Assembly (NCBI GenBank): GCA_023614405.1
Contig: JAJUPC010000039.1
Coordinates: 62,001-126,000 of the forward strand
From: Avena insularis
Lineage: Eukaryota; Streptophyta; Magnoliopsida; Poales; Poaceae
Reading direction: 5' to 3'
DNA length: 64,000 bases
Shown here: positions 1 through 11,500 of the stretch, in pieces
Position numbering within the stretch: the stretch's first letter is position 1
How the letters are laid out: each line of letters starts with the position of its first letter
Made by a program: the position numbers and the translations under genes
The notes under the pieces: generated by a model
Databases searched by the model: none
Told to the model about the DNA's origin: nothing
What the model saw: only the letters and a program-made list of their open reading frames with translations

Positions 1-300
1 TATCCTTAGCGTGGAAATGGATCTTTTGGACACGCCTTGTTCAGGTTTGTGTAATCGATACACATTCGCCAAACCACCGCCACATTCGGCTCATCCTTCT
101 TCTTTTCCACCAGCACCGGATTAGACAGCCAATCCGGGTAAAGAACCTCCATGATAAATCCATGGTAGTAATGGCGAGCTATCTCATCTCCAATAAATTT
201 CCTCCTATCTTGACAAGCGGAGAGGTTGCTTCACCGGCTTTGCTCGGGTCTCACATTTAAAAGTGCTCACTCCCCGGAACACCTTGCAAGTCCTGTGTGG
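1..300 (-). pseudogene. Reverse transcriptase N-terminus (Tat A)
   Basis: Minus-strand translation gives a KFIGDEIARHYYHGF-like entry, then DWLSNPVLVEKK and RMCIDYTNLNKACPKDPFP, the N-terminal fingers of a Gypsy RT of Tat type. Only this part lies in the window; the YVDD catalytic region would be further left. The reading is disrupted around 200-260, and a stop follows the DPFPR motif near base 5. Identification of the RT is firm; the state of the rest of the domain is unknown. Confidence 0.8.
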
Positions 301-504
301 ACCAAGCAAAATGTAATAACCCAATTCTCACGGAGGAAGTTGGCTCGCTTTCCTATTTATCCTTAACGGCACCAATTGTTACGGTGCGCTCCGGGAACAT
401 ATCATCAACGGGAACCTTCTTGGTATCTTTCGTGGCTTGAAAGGAGACACTTCCATGCGGGTTACTTTCAGCGCCCGGCTTATCTTTGCTGCGTGGTGAG
501 CCAA

Positions 505-1014
505 TCATACCTCTTGAATTTTCCTTTTCTCCCGTGTAATCACCAGTGACTCGGCTAAGTTGGATCCGGCCGACGCACACTCCATGGAACGTCGGAAATC
601 CCCAGCAATGGTAATCACTCCGTTTGGCCCAGGCAACTTCATCTTCATGTAACTTATGTGACAGCTTGCCATGAACTTGTTCAGCGCTGGTCTTCTGAGT
701 AAAGCGTGATACGCACTTTCCAAGTTCACCACCTCGAACTCCAGATTTTCAGTTGGCGGTTATCTCGTGTGGAACAACACGTCAACTCGGACCTTTCCTA
801 TGGGCTCGCAAGAAATGCCGGATATGATGCCATGGAAAGTTGTCCTCGTGGCTTGGAGCATGTTCTCCGAGATACCTAACTTGTGCATTGTATCCGCATA
901 CATGATGTTAATGTTACTGCCATTGTCAATCAGTACCTTGGAGAACCTCACATTGATGTTTGGCCCAATGAATGTCAGGTCCAGCACCAACGCATATGAA
1001 CCAGGGCTTGGCAT
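505..1014 (-). pseudogene. Aspartic protease and linker (Tat A)
   Basis: Two minus-strand frames together give a retropepsin-like domain. The 84-codon piece at 760-1014 has VLIDNGSNINIMYADT, where the usual D-S/T-G active site reads D-N-G, followed by the conserved hydrophobic strand and a GISCEPIGKV turn. The piece at 505-732 is the linker to RT, with YHALLRRPALNKF and GPNGVITIAGD, typical of the Tat lineage. A frameshift separates the two pieces. In active elements the protease cuts the Gag-Pol polyprotein. Confidence 0.75.
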
Positions 1015-1038
1015 AAGCTTGGGATGATCCTTGATGCT

Positions 1039-3628
1039 CTAGGTGATTTCTTGGTAGGACCAAGGCATATACCTCGTCACTGCGGGCATTGCGTGCACCT
1101 CCATGTCTTCGTGCAAGCTCTTTCTATCTGTTTCCTCAGTGGTGAACACACAATAGCTCTGATCATGCTCTCTGTACTCATTTCTCCCCTCATTTCTGGG
1201 GTACCTCTGATCCGGCTGATGCTGATTTTCCACCTGATGCACTGCATCCCTTCTCTCATTGTTATCATACCTCGGCGGAGGGGGAGGCAACATTAGCTGT
1301 TGCATGTTCGCTCTGGAGAGCAATTGCTGTTGGGGTAACTCCTGCCGAGGTTGATCACTGCAGGGTGTCTGAGCATTCCCGAACCACCTTGTTCAATCTT
1401 GCGCATCCACTCACACTCCCTTGTCGTATGACCCACTGGGTTGCTCGGATTTGGTGTGTGGAACTTACACGGCTGATCCAACATCGACTCATAAGTATAC
1501 CTTGGACGGTCCTTCTTTTCTTGCCTTATTTCTTTTGCTCGCATCCAAGTTTTCTTGCCATAAGCCGTTTCTGAGTCCATTGCCCTCGGTTTTACGATGT
1601 TGCCCCCTGCTCCGGGCTGATCTTGATTCATCGCCGCAACCTGTTGCGAACCGTATCGATGATCCGGTCTATCATCTCTTCTTTTTCCTCTGTAGTTATT
1701 CCTCCGGGATGATCCGGCTCCATTTCTCTGGTAGTACTCATCGTTTGACTCGTTGGACACAAGCCTAGGTTGAGTCGGATCACCCAAAGCATACGAGTCA
1801 GCAATCCGGATCATCTCTGCCAATGTGGTGGGTATTTTCCTTTGTAACTTATGCCATAGCTTGCATATATCTGCACCCTTAGCAAACCATGCTATGGCCT
1901 GTGATTCTATCACGCCCTCACATGAGTTTCTCACGGTACCACGGGTTAAAACTCTCGGTCCATCTCATTCGGTCTTTGCTTGCACATAGCTAAGTCATGG
2001 CCTATTTGGCCTCTGATACATACTCGAGAAATTGTTGATGAACATCTCCTCAAAATCTATCCAGCAGTTAATGCTTCCGGGTGGCAAATTGTTCAGCCAT
2101 ACCCTTGCTGGGCCTTCCAACATATGGGGTACATATCGATTGACCCATCTCAAGTTGCTGTGGCAATTTTCCTTCTGCTGGCGTAGTTTATCAACCAATC
2201 TTCCGATTGACTGCGTCATACGTCTTTGTGCCTCGGGGTAACTCGAAGTTGGGTACCGGTGGCTCCTTCATGATCCGGGGCCCAAAACACGCTGGACCCG
2301 GTGGACCTTGACATTCGATTTGTTCTGACCTATACAGTCGATCCAGCTTCAACCTGGCATCATCCGGCATCAAATCCCTGCTTCCCAATCTTGACCCTAT
2401 CACATGATAGTCCGGCCTTGGGTATCCTGCGTTCACCATTTCCGAATCTCCATCATTGTACCGGTTTTGCTCTTGTGGAGAACCTCTCTGTTGCATACCT
2501 CGGCCGGCACTTTGCTCTTGCCTTGGTATATTCAGCTGCTGCGGTTGTCACCGCTCTGTCGAGTTTAAGCTGTCCGGCATTGCCGTTGACGGCATTCCCT
2601 TTACCGGCATTGCCTTGGTCGCGGTTACCTCGGCCAGCCTCACCTCGGCTCAAACTTTGTCGATCATCATTTTTCTGTGCTTCTTTTCCTTTCCCTGCCC
2701 ATGTTGGGTCATACGGGACGATCTATTTGTTCCTTCTGGCCGAGGTTACTACCTCTTCTCTCCTTGGACCGCCATAAGGAGACGATGCGGCTCAGTAGTT
2801 CTCAGGTTACCGATGGCGAATGAGCGATCTTAGAGGCCCCACCCTCTCCGTTAGCTCTGGTTCCTCATTTTGTCTGTTCGCGATCCGAACCAACTCATTA
2901 ACCCTATCTTGTTGTCTTTGATGGGCCTCACCCGTTAGACCTTCTAACTCGGATGCAGCTGCATCCGCTGCTCTGAGGTTCTTTGCTGGGGTACTATACC
3001 TCGGCAGCCCCACGGACAAACAGTTTTCTGATTCCTCAACTCCAGTATCACCCTCTCTGTTCATTTTGCTCATGAGATTTCTCCCCTTTACTTTTACAGC
3101 ATCAAATTTGTTTGCCTTTGCGTACTCACGCAGCGTCATGTTCAACGACTGCTGAGCCGCGACAATCTTTTTCGCCCCCTCTAGTATCTTTTGCCTAGTT
3201 TCCTCTAGCTCGGCCTGTGCCCGAGCCAGATCTACTGCTGCTACTACAGGGTTTGCCAAGCTATCCATCGCTTCCCTCAGCACATTCTATGGCCTCTCTA
3301 GTGGAGGACCTCTTCCTTTCCTCGGTGCCTTAGGTGTTACCTCCGTATCTGGCGCCGGATCCTTGCTTGCGTCCGCACCAGGCGTAGTCATCATCACCTC
3401 TGCATGGTCCGGGGAGCGAGTGATACGCGCCCTGCGAACCACGGTGAGGGGCGGCTCCCCTGCCTCGACAACGTGCCACGGATGAACACATGACACGTCA
3501 ACAGCAACGTAGACCTTGTGCATGCCAAGCAGCGAAGAGGCGTTCTTGGCGGGCGTGTACTGAAGCAACCAGCGTTGTATTGGCAAGTCAGCGCTCAAGC
3601 ACTGAACGAGCCCGAGGCGATCGTTCAC
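1039..3628 (-). pseudogene. gag (Tat A)
   Basis: At least five minus-strand pieces in different frames make up one gag. From the N-terminus: a charged leader (3628-3287), a helical, glutamate-rich segment beginning MLREAMDSLANPVVAA (3283-2807), a basic linker (2496-2191), the capsid core (2219-1293) and a basic tail (1323-1039). The core has the Retrotrans_gag signature ARVWLNNLPPGSI followed by FEEMFINNFSSMYQRP. The segment at 1574-1380 has a CKFHTPNPSNPVGHTTRECEW-like C/H cluster where Tat gags keep a nucleocapsid-type motif. Frames change near 2200, 1970 and 1300. The true start is not certain. Confidence 0.75.
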
Positions 3629-3703
3629 GGTGGCGATGGAGTTTCCGTCCGGATCTTGACCCTGCTGGCGCCGCTAGCCTGAGTGGGTGCCAAGCTGTGG
3701 TGG

Positions 3704-4472
3704 TGTCACGACAGATGCCATGGATAGACTAAAGGTGGGGACTAATACACGCTAGGGGAATCCAGGGAGGGATAGTGAGGTGATTCCTCACACAGAAGTT
3801 TGTACTTGCTTTGCTTTCAAGATTACAAGTGCTCCTAGAGCTGTATTGGCAAGAGGAGGAAGAAGGAGCTCTCTTACTCTCGCACACTGTTCACCCTTAA
3901 AACCTTAACCAAATCAGAATAGCGGAACCCCTTCTACAGAGGCCCTAGCCCTCCTTATATAGGGGGGGGCTAGGTCTCCACTTAGGGCATACGTGGAGGC
4001 ATATTCCTATGAATATGCCTTCTCCCAAAGTAGTAAGCCGACCGGGGTGCTTTTCCCCTGCGTCACACATGCAGAGGCTACGTGAGCCTCTGCGGCGCCC
4101 GCGTCAGCCGACTTGGGCGTCGTCACCCTTGTCGGCCACGCCTCGGTGGTCCTGCCCTTGTCTGCTTCGCTCAGGCAGTGTGTACCGGGGCTTCTTTTGA
4201 CCAGCGAGATTCCTTCCTTCTCCTAGAAGCTAGATGTGACCTGGATCATAGCTGATCCGGCCACACCCGTTCCTGCATACAAGTTAAACAGGCATTTCCG
4301 ACTTACTGCTTAAGTCGGTTGAGACTTAGTTAGCGGGCGCCTGGTCCGGGTTACCCCATGATTTGGCCTGCCTTGAGGTGACTCGGCCAGCATCCACTTT
4401 GGCCTTGCCGAACCTCGGCTAACTCGGCCTTTATACCCTGACGTGACCCTACCCGAGGGTATCCCCCCAACA
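3704..4472 (-). repeat. 5' LTR of Tat A (769 bp)
   Basis: On plus it begins TGTCACGACAG and ends CCCCCCAACA, so on minus it reads TGTTGGGGGG...TGACA, with the TG/CA ends of an LTR. gag lies to its left and a foreign RT (Athila) to its right, which fixes the right border between 4472 and 4473. The left border is inferred from the TG and the start of the leader; no second LTR is in the window to confirm it. Confidence 0.7.
3953..3961 (-). promoter_or_regulatory. LTR TATA box (Tat A)
   Basis: On minus the sequence reads CTATATAAGGAGG, a good TATA box inside the LTR and correctly oriented to transcribe gag-pol leftward. A G-rich run lies directly upstream. Confidence 0.5.
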
Positions 4473-5290
4473 TTAGTCAAAGGTTTAGATATTCCAGAGA
4501 AATTTCTAATGAACCTTCTATAAAAACCCACATGACCAAGAAAACTTCTTATACCTTTAATATTCCTAGGTTGTGGCATTCTCTCTATTGCTTCAACCTT
4601 ATCTCTATCAACTTCAATTCCCTTACCTGATACCTTGTGTCCAAGGACTATACCTTCTTTGACCATATAATGGCACTTCTCCCAGTTTCGAACATGATTG
4701 GTTTCTTCACAACACTGCAAAACTTTTTTCAAATTATCCAAGCAACTAGTAAACGAAGTTCCATAGACAGAAAAGTCATCCATAAATACTTCCATTATAA
4801 GTTCTATTAAATCAGCAAAAATAGCAGTCATGCATCTTTGAAAAGTAGCTGGAGCATTACGTAAACCAAAAGTCATACGTTCGTAAGCATATAAACCATA
4901 AGGACTAATAAAAGTTTTTTTAAGTTGGTCATCCGGATGAATAGCTATTTGAGAAAAACTAGAGTATTCGTCCAAGTAACAAAAATGAGTATGGTTTGCT
5001 AACCTTTCTAAAGTTTGATCTATGAACGGTAATGGATAGTGATATTTTCTAGTCTCTTTATTTAATTTTCTGAAGTCTATGCACATCCTATGCCCAACAA
5101 TAGTTCTAGTAGGTATTAATTCATTGTTTTCATTAGGAACAACAGTAAAACCGCTCTTCTTTGGGACACAGTGAACAGGACTTACCCATTCGCTTTCTTT
5201 GACTGGGTAGATTATACTTGCGTCCCATAGGCATACAATTTCTTTTCTTACCACTTCTTTCATTTCAGGTTTCAATCTTCTATTAAATTA
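4473..5290 (-). pseudogene. Reverse transcriptase (Athila B), cut by Tat A insertion
   Basis: The longest well-kept frame in the left arm (5275-4310). In order: SEWVSPVHCVPKKSG, MCIDFRKLNKETRKYHYPLP, FCYLDEYSSFSQIAIHPDDQ (the first catalytic Asp block, with YSGF changed to YSSF), ERMTFGLRNAPATFQRCM, then VFMDDFSVYG (the catalytic F-x-DD box), LGHKVSGKGIEVDRDKVEAI and GIRSFLGHVGFYRRFI. This is the Athila type of Gypsy RT. The coding match ends at KPLTN; the remaining ~55 codons of the open frame are read from the LTR of Tat A and are not RT. An ACC-type stop upstream (near 5290) breaks the link to the protease. Confidence 0.9.
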
Positions 5291-5499
5291 TACTGGTTTA
5301 GCACCTTCTTCCATGAATATTTGATGGACGGCTATCATGGGACTGATGCCCTTCAAGTCATCCATTGAGTACCCAAAGGCTTGGCGATGCTCCTTAAGTA
5401 TCTTCATGAGTTATTATTCTTCTTCTCCTAAAAGTTTAGCACTAATAATAACAGGAAATTTATTTGTATCATCTAAAAACCTGTATTTAAGATTTTCTG

Positions 5500-6135
5500 G
5501 TAAAGTCTTCAACTCTAGGGTGGTAGTTCCTCATCCCCTCTCTTTTCTGGCTCTTCAAAAGCCTCATCGGTTGGAGATCCCATAATGGGAAGTGAATCAA
5601 ATTCATCTTCAAGTTCTCCTAGGGACTTGTCCTCCATAACTATTTCTTCATAATTTGGATCTTCGTTTATTCCTTCTTCTTGATTTCTAAAGAAAAGAGC
5701 CGCCATTTCCTCAATAGTTGTCTCTTCCTCTTCTTCTTGTATTTGTGGAGGCCTATCTTAAAATTTGGAAAATGGAATTTATTTTCCGTTCCCCCAAGCT
5801 TAAGAGACACAATATCCTTCTTGAAATTAACATAGGCACCTATATCACCCAAAAAGTTCCTTCAAAATATAATTGGGCAAAGAGTGTCAGCTGGCATATC
5901 AACAACTACAAAATCGATAGGAAAGTTTTTGTTGCCAATTTTGATAGTTCCATCTTCAACTACTCCCATTGGAATTCTAAGGTTTTTATTGGCTAACATA
6001 ATTGTCATATTAGTATTTTCTATTGTAGCCCGTTCTATTTCTTCTTTTATTTCTGAGTAGAAATCATAAGATATAACATTAACTTCGGTGCCAAGATCAC
6101 ATAAACCGTAATGCGAGGTTTCTTTAAATATCGAG
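5500..6135 (-). pseudogene. Protease region and linker (Athila B)
   Basis: Minus strand near 6110-6070 reads YGLCDLGTEVNVISYDFY, the Athila-style D-L-G protease active site. It continues through IMLANKNLRIPMGVVEDG and NFPIDFVVVDMPAD to LGDIGAYVNFKKDIV (5852 leftward). The 63-codon piece at 5706-5515 is the acidic linker to RT. Frame changes occur near 5850 and 5700. In a working element this part cleaves the polyprotein. Confidence 0.75.
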
Positions 6136-6239
6136 GAAGGATAGGCTTACCCACATCTTTTACCTTTGTTTTACCTTGACCAATATGATCTCCTCATCAA
6201 GTTCAACTATGTTACAATGTGAGTACATAGCCATACTTG

Positions 6240-7330
6240 CTTCCTTGGTTACCTGATCATCTCTGGTTTCTTCCAGATGTTCCATGACTTCTGGCATACT
6301 TTCCTCTTCATTCTTCTCCTGTACTGCTTTGACCTGTTCATACTCAAGAATATGCTGTTAGGAAAATGCAATTCATGCATTGGTTCTAGGGAGGCTAGTG
6401 TTGCTTTATCTTCTCTTTTCTTCTCAGGTTCGGGTGGTGGATCATACTTGACCAGACCCTCTTTCGGAGCTTTAATATGTTCTATAAAAGCTTTAACAAC
6501 TTGCATCACAAGATCTAAATCCAAGTAAAGTTTCTTAGATAATTCTTTAACATGGCCTTTTTTATTATAGTGATGAATACAATCATGTTCTATTTCTACA
6601 CCGCCTTCACTTACTAGACCAAAATTCCATGAAACTCTATGATCACAAATTCTATAAAGTAAAGCCCAAGCTTTAGGTATAGGAAGATTCATAAAGGATC
6701 CATCCATGAAAGAGTCTAGTTCAATTTTATTAGGTTCAATTAAGCGCCATAAAAGATATGTAGTAAATACCAATCATGGAAATAATGATGAGGACATAGG
6801 CGTAATAAATCTTTAAATCTGAAATAAGCTCTTACCAGTCCTTCATTAGAATGATTCTTCCAAGTCATTATAAGACGCCTGATTCCGAAAGATTTTGATA
6901 ACGGATAATATTTTGCTAGAAATTCACAGGCTAGATTATCCCAAGTAGTTGTGGCTTCAGGTGGTAGAGATATATACTATGAGAGAGTTGTACTTGTCAA
7001 AATTTGACTAAAAAGTTTAACCCTTACCTCATCAGTGGTATATCAGGTCAATAGAAAAGTGCCACATATATCTTTGAAACATGCAATATGCTCATATGGA
7101 TCAGGATCTTCTTCATCTCCAGTAAAGTGCTTCTTATGTACAATACCAAGTAGTAGAGGATTTATTTCAAACCCCCCTGTCTTCTCATTGGAGTTGTCTC
7201 TTTTATAACTATCATAGGGCTTCCCAAAGTGGTTGAGTGGGCTAGCACTAGTCATATGCTCAAACTCCATCATGTTGGTGGAAACCTGTAACTCAAAACA
7301 AAATTTAGGAAGACAAAAATAAATAAGCAA
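6240..7330 (-). pseudogene. gag (Athila B)
   Basis: The piece at 7330-7043 contains GFEINPLLLGIVHKKHFTG followed by DPYEHIACFKDICGTF, the start of the Athila gag core. The piece at 6773-6249 covers the later gag with its YRICDHRVSW block and a proline and glutamate rich tail (YDPPPEPEKKRED). The stretch between, 6780-7040, encodes the middle of gag in shifted frames (TTWDNLACEFLAKYYPLSKS-type wording is readable in pieces). There is no single open frame. Confidence 0.75.
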
Positions 7331-7350
7331 AAACTAAAAGACCTACAACG

Positions 7351-7372
7351 CTTAGCTCCCTAACAACGGCGC
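7351..7372 (-). other. Primer binding site (Athila B)
   Basis: On minus the bases next to the LTR read TAGCGCCGTTGTTAGGGAGC. This is the TGGCGCCGTTG type of primer site used by Athila elements, with one change at the second base. It sits 13 bases inside the proposed LTR end. Confidence 0.65.
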
Positions 7373-7384
7373 TAGAAAATAGCT

Positions 7385-8809
7385 TGATGACTGCAAGTGC
7401 ATAGATTGTTTGTAGCTAGTTTTGAAATAAAGATATAGATCCCACAAAGAGCAGGAGTCTGAAGTCTAATAACTCTTGAAGTAAATATTACAATAGAAAT
7501 GCTAGATAAAGTTCTAAGTGACAAGATAAAAGGTGAGCATTGTGTAAAAAGGTGTTTTTGGGTTTTAGGTATAAGAGCAATAATAAAGTAAAGTAACTAA
7601 GTAAAGAAACTAAGTATCGTGTATGTAAGAGAGACTGGAAATGCAGTAGGGAAAAAACATTCTCAGGAAGTAGCGGATACACCACTAGTATTATAAGGAT
7701 CTGAGATAAAGATTATCATCATGAACATTCTCAACTATGTATGTGTGAGAGGAACTCCATATTTGGACAAATAGGCAGCAACCGCTGCTCACATCATCCT
7801 CATAACCACAACAATCAACAATCGACATCAATCAAATTACTGTGCTATTAAGGGACGTAATCCCGTAGGACGTATCCCATCGCATGTATAGTGTTCCGTG
7901 AGTTTCCTCGATTTCCCATGTTGATACGTAAGGGGTTCCAATAGCTTTATAGTCACTGTAAGTGCTAGAACACCTCCATCTACCAACAACTAGTTTCCTC
8001 CATCAAGTCCGCACAAGAGGCAAATATTGAGAGTCGACTTCTCTCATCATCAAGATGTAGAAAATCTAACACATGGTCACAACGATGAATATTATAATAG
8101 ACTTTATCTTATTTCAGTCTCATACTAGGGTTTCTCCATCTCCCCAAGAACTAATGATCTACTCAGATATGGAGGCAATCAACATCATAACAATGGTAAT
8201 GGAAACAATCATAGATGAATAGTACTTGTATAAATCCACAATGAGTACGGGAATTACAACAGGATCTAGACAAGATGTAGATGGGATGGATGGAGATGGT
8301 GGTGATGCAGCGTTGGATGATGAAGATCGATGCCTTATTGTCCCGGATCTGTGCAGGGCAAATATGGATCCTTGGTGGATGAGTTCCCCTCCAGATGCCT
8401 TCTAGAGGTGAGGTTTTTGCGATTTCTGGGTGTTCTGTATGTCGTCTCGTCGATCCAGTTGAATGGGGTGAAACTATTTGAGGAGGCAGAGGCAGCGCCA
8501 ACTATACGGTCGGAGCTATGCGGCCAGAAAAGTTGCTCCGATCGTATAGTTGGTCGTTGGACTCTCTGCCTCTCTTGTTCACTTCTGGTTTTCTTCTGGT
8601 ATTATTAATATTTCCCAAATAAACGATTTACATTGTTTTTTGCTCCTTTTCTCCACTATACAACTGCACCAAGAATTGTATCCATTGGATCCATCATCTG
8701 TCTGATCCTAGTAAGCAGACATAAAATGTGCATGCGGTAAGTAAATACCAAGATCCTACATCTACAGCAAAATAATAATGTAAAACATGAAGCAAATATG
8801 CACTCATCA
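7385..8809 (-). repeat. 5' LTR of Athila B (about 1.43 kb)
   Basis: On plus it starts TGATGACTGCAAG and the proposed end is GCACTCATCA, giving inverted TGATGA/TCATCA tips. About 1.1 kb of it is repeated at 43688-44793 in the same orientation, with clear base-by-base similarity (CGTAATCCCGTAGGA, GTTTCCTCCATCAAGTC and others shared). The left border is supported by both copies. The right border rests only on the tip pattern. An imperfect hairpin sits at 8483-8572. Confidence 0.65.
8483..8572. other. Long imperfect hairpin in the Athila LTR
   Basis: Inner arms 8498-8516 and 8535-8553 (CCAACTATACGGTCGGAGC against its complement) pair over 19 bp with one mismatch around an 18-base loop. Outer arms GAGGCAGAG (8483-8491) and CTCTGCCTC (8564-8572) pair perfectly, separated from the inner stem by short unpaired bases. 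The second LTR copy at 43.7-44.8 kb loses similarity just where this hairpin starts. Confidence 0.8.
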
Positions 8810-9916
8810 ATACCATATCACTATATGAATTACATGTGATTTTATCCTTTTATGCACTTTATTTGTTGCGTGGAAGTCATAATAAATAGGTGATATCTCA
8901 CTTAAAATTATCAAGGTATCATGTGTTCTCCCTAAGTTAGGAACCACATAACATGGGCTTCGAACTGGTGTGGGTCATATAACATTTTGCACCTAGCGGC
9001 GTTCATAATGTGGGTGCGAAAATATCCTTGCTGTTATACTAAGGTTCACTTGACATACTACCTAGAACGTCTAGAGTATGGAACAAAAGAATCGAAAGAT
9101 TAACAAGAGTCATATGGTGATATGATTGGTATGATTACCTACCAGTCTTGTTCCCCGGTGCGTGATATAACATTGGTGCCAGGAAAACAAGCTCGTGGAT
9201 CTTGAATCACTAAGTATCAATCATGAGAGATATTGATTTTAGTAGAACTCTGAAATAATTAAGTTGTTAATTTTGAGTAGATCATTAATCATGAATAATT
9301 AATCAAGTGAATTTTCATAGTTCATAGTAGTCATTGGCATCCGTTATCCACCTTTCATAGTTTGTTAATTGAGATAAAAGTACTATAGATATATGGTATT
9401 TTTACTTTACGAACTAGTACTGTAATGTTAGAGTGACAATTAAAGATTGAGTCCTATTGCAAACTTTTGGTAAACCCTCCCCTGCTCGATGCAATTTGAG
9501 CAGAGAGCAATGGTTCCAATTAGTATCTACATGCTTGCCTCCATGAAACCTGATCTTTAAAAGATGTTTTGAGAATCTAAGTGTTCTAAGAACTGAAAAG
9601 ATTGTTTCAGAAACAAGCAAGGAGTGAAATATATTTGATATCAAAAACCTTTTTTTGTTGCAAGATGATTGAGAATTATTCAGGTGCAACATGTGCTCAT
9701 AATGTATGAGTGTATGCAAAGATTGAAGATGCTAGGCGCCTAAATAAATCAAAAGTTGAAACATTGATCTTGTTCTCATATCCCTCCTATCAAGCTATAG
9801 TATCTTCATCATGAAGTAGTCATGATAGGATGGATAAAAAGGTATGGGTAAATTGCTTACTATACTTATAGATTGCTAAAAGTTGAATCCATAAGAACGC
9901 TAGTCATGTGATGTGA
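8810..9916. other. Unassigned intergenic or degenerate repeat DNA
   Basis: AT-rich, with no open frame resembling a known domain on either strand and no clear tandem structure. It is probably an old transposon remnant (inference); I could not assign a class. Confidence 0.4.
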
Positions 9917-10140
9917 TAACCCACAGTTATAGGGGATCGTGTGTAGCCTTTTCGATAAGTAAGAGTGTCGAACCCAACGAGGAGCTAAAGGTAGGATAAA
10001 TATTCTCTCAAGTTCTATCAACCACTGATACAACTCTACATACACTAAACATTTGCATTATCTAGGAAATAAAACTAGAGCAACAATACGCGTAATAGAG
10101 ATAGTTTTGCATAATAATAAATCACAAGAAAGTAAAGCTA
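9917..10140 (-). repeat. LTR-edge-like segment (Athila-type wording)
   Basis: The stretch starting TGATAACCCACAGTTATAGG and continuing GGGGATCG resembles the common edge of grass Athila-type LTRs (family knowledge, not a search). It would be a minus-oriented LTR 3' end. No partner copy is in the window, so the extent is uncertain. Confidence 0.35.
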
Positions 10141-10170
10141 GCTGATCTACATGTTTCTTGTCAAGAGAGG

Positions 10171-10880
10171 CTGACACATGGGCCCAAGCAGCAAGACCAT
10201 ACACTCCTTCCACATGGAACAATGTTACCAAGGTCAAACCAGTGAACGCGACCAAGAAAATGTCCAACATACACACGTTTCCTCTACATAGATGGCTGAC
10301 ATGTGGACCTAGTAGGGAAACATTATACAGGTGTTGTATCGAGCAACGTTGCCAAGTTCCAAACAGGGAGGCGCAAGAGAAGAAAAAAAAGTCTAGCATG
10401 CACTCGTTTCGTGCACAGAGGAGGCTGACATGTCAGGCCCACCAGCTTGTATAAAGGGCTGAAGCAGCGAGCAAAGCTATCAAGTTCAGAACATGAAGGC
10501 ATGACCGAGGGCAAAAAAATACATCATACACATGCTGATTCTAATGAGTGGATGACATGTGGGGCCCAGGAGGTTGATTAAACGGTAGATGCATCGAGCA
10601 GCGCTATCAACTTCAGAACAGGGTACATAAGCCTTGAAGGAAAAATTCCATCATACACATGTTTCTTCTTATGAGAGGATGACATGTGGGTCCCAGCAGC
10701 CTGATTAAATGGTATATGCATCGAGTAACACTATCAACTTTGGAAAAGGGTAGCGCGAGCGAAGGAAAAAAATTCCATCATACACGATCCTTCTAATGAG
10801 AGGGACATGGGACCTATGATCGACTAAGCGGCGAGCCATTAACAATCTTATCGAGTTCTAATCAGGGAGGCGCAAGAAAA
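10171..10880. repeat. Tandem array, about 125-bp unit, six copies
   Basis: A CTGACATGTGGGCCC-like landmark recurs at about 10171, 10296, 10425, 10552, 10679 and 10802, i.e. every 123-129 bases. Each unit also carries a TCGAGCAACGCTATCAAGTT-like block, an ACAGGGAGGCGCAAG-like block, an A-rich run and a CATCATACACATG block. Copies are diverged from each other by substitutions and small indels. No coding sense is seen. Confidence 0.85.
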
Positions 10881-11500
10881 GTATGGTCCGCTAGAACCTT
10901 TGGCGTTCAGGACCCATACGCCTCAAAAGACTTCGGCGAGTCAACATCGCGTGAGGAAACGAAAGTCTTGCTTCTGCCACGCGCCAGTCGAGCTTCCTCC
11001 ACGTATTTAGCGGATCCGTCGTAGTAGAGGGCGCGGGCAAGCAAATATTGGGGGAGGGGATTGACATGCAGTAAAATGGGGAATCTCAGTGCGGAGGGTC
11101 TGGATTTTTAAATAAATCCATACTTTCTTTCACCAATTAGGATAGTCATGTCGTCTTTTACAATTTGTCACAAGTTTACAAACCTTAAATTGTGAGCGCA
11201 TACAAAAAATCTAGATTTTGACAAATATATGTATTTTTTATTTTCTCTTGAAAATGTGTGGAAATGACTAAATCATTATTTGGACAATAAAAAATCGTAT
11301 TAGTCATTATTTGTTCAAGTGGGGTGCATATACACAATCCCAATGAAACAGAAGTCCAATTTGTACAAAACTTGGTTTCAGTGTTCCGAAGCATGGGAGT
11401 TTGCCCTCTAAACCAATGACATTCCTAGAAGATTATCACTTTTATGAAGTAAGTTCCATTTAGGATGTGCATATCAGCTTTTACTATTTTTTCCTAAGGT
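10881..11500. other. No gene seen; mixed GC-rich then AT-rich DNA
   Basis: 10881-11100 is GC-rich and continues from the last tandem unit; 11101-11500 is AT-rich. No domain, repeat pair or structural RNA was recognised. Confidence 0.4.

Larger units (their letters stand above)
1..4472 (-). mobile_element. Tat-lineage Gypsy retrotransposon A, 5' part, cut by window edge
   Basis: Read on the minus strand it runs LTR (4472-3704), gag, protease and the first part of reverse transcriptase, leaving the window at base 1. The protease-RT linker (an LRRPALNKFMA-type stretch followed by LPGPNGVITI) and the RT start are those of the grass Tat/RIRE2-like lineage. Its right border lies inside the RT of an Athila element, so it is the younger of the two. 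The target duplication cannot be checked because the other border is outside; the right flank is ttagt. Frameshifts and stops are scattered through all domains, so it looks inactive. Confidence 0.85.
4473..8809 (-). mobile_element. Athila-lineage Gypsy retrotransposon B, 5' part, interrupted
   Basis: Minus-strand order is LTR (8809-7385), primer binding site, gag (7330-6240), protease region (6135-5500) and RT (5290-4473). The RT stops dead at the LTR border of Tat A. The RT motif series and the tRNA-Asp-like primer site (GCGCCGTTGTTAGGGAGC) mark the Athila lineage. The rest of the element (RNase H, integrase, 3' LTR) would resume on the far side of Tat A, outside the window. All coding parts carry frameshifts. 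Confidence 0.85.

Noticed and set aside
10158..10514. Open frames of about 60-110 codons within the tandem array
   Set aside because: They run across repeat units in different phases in each unit, so they are accidental.
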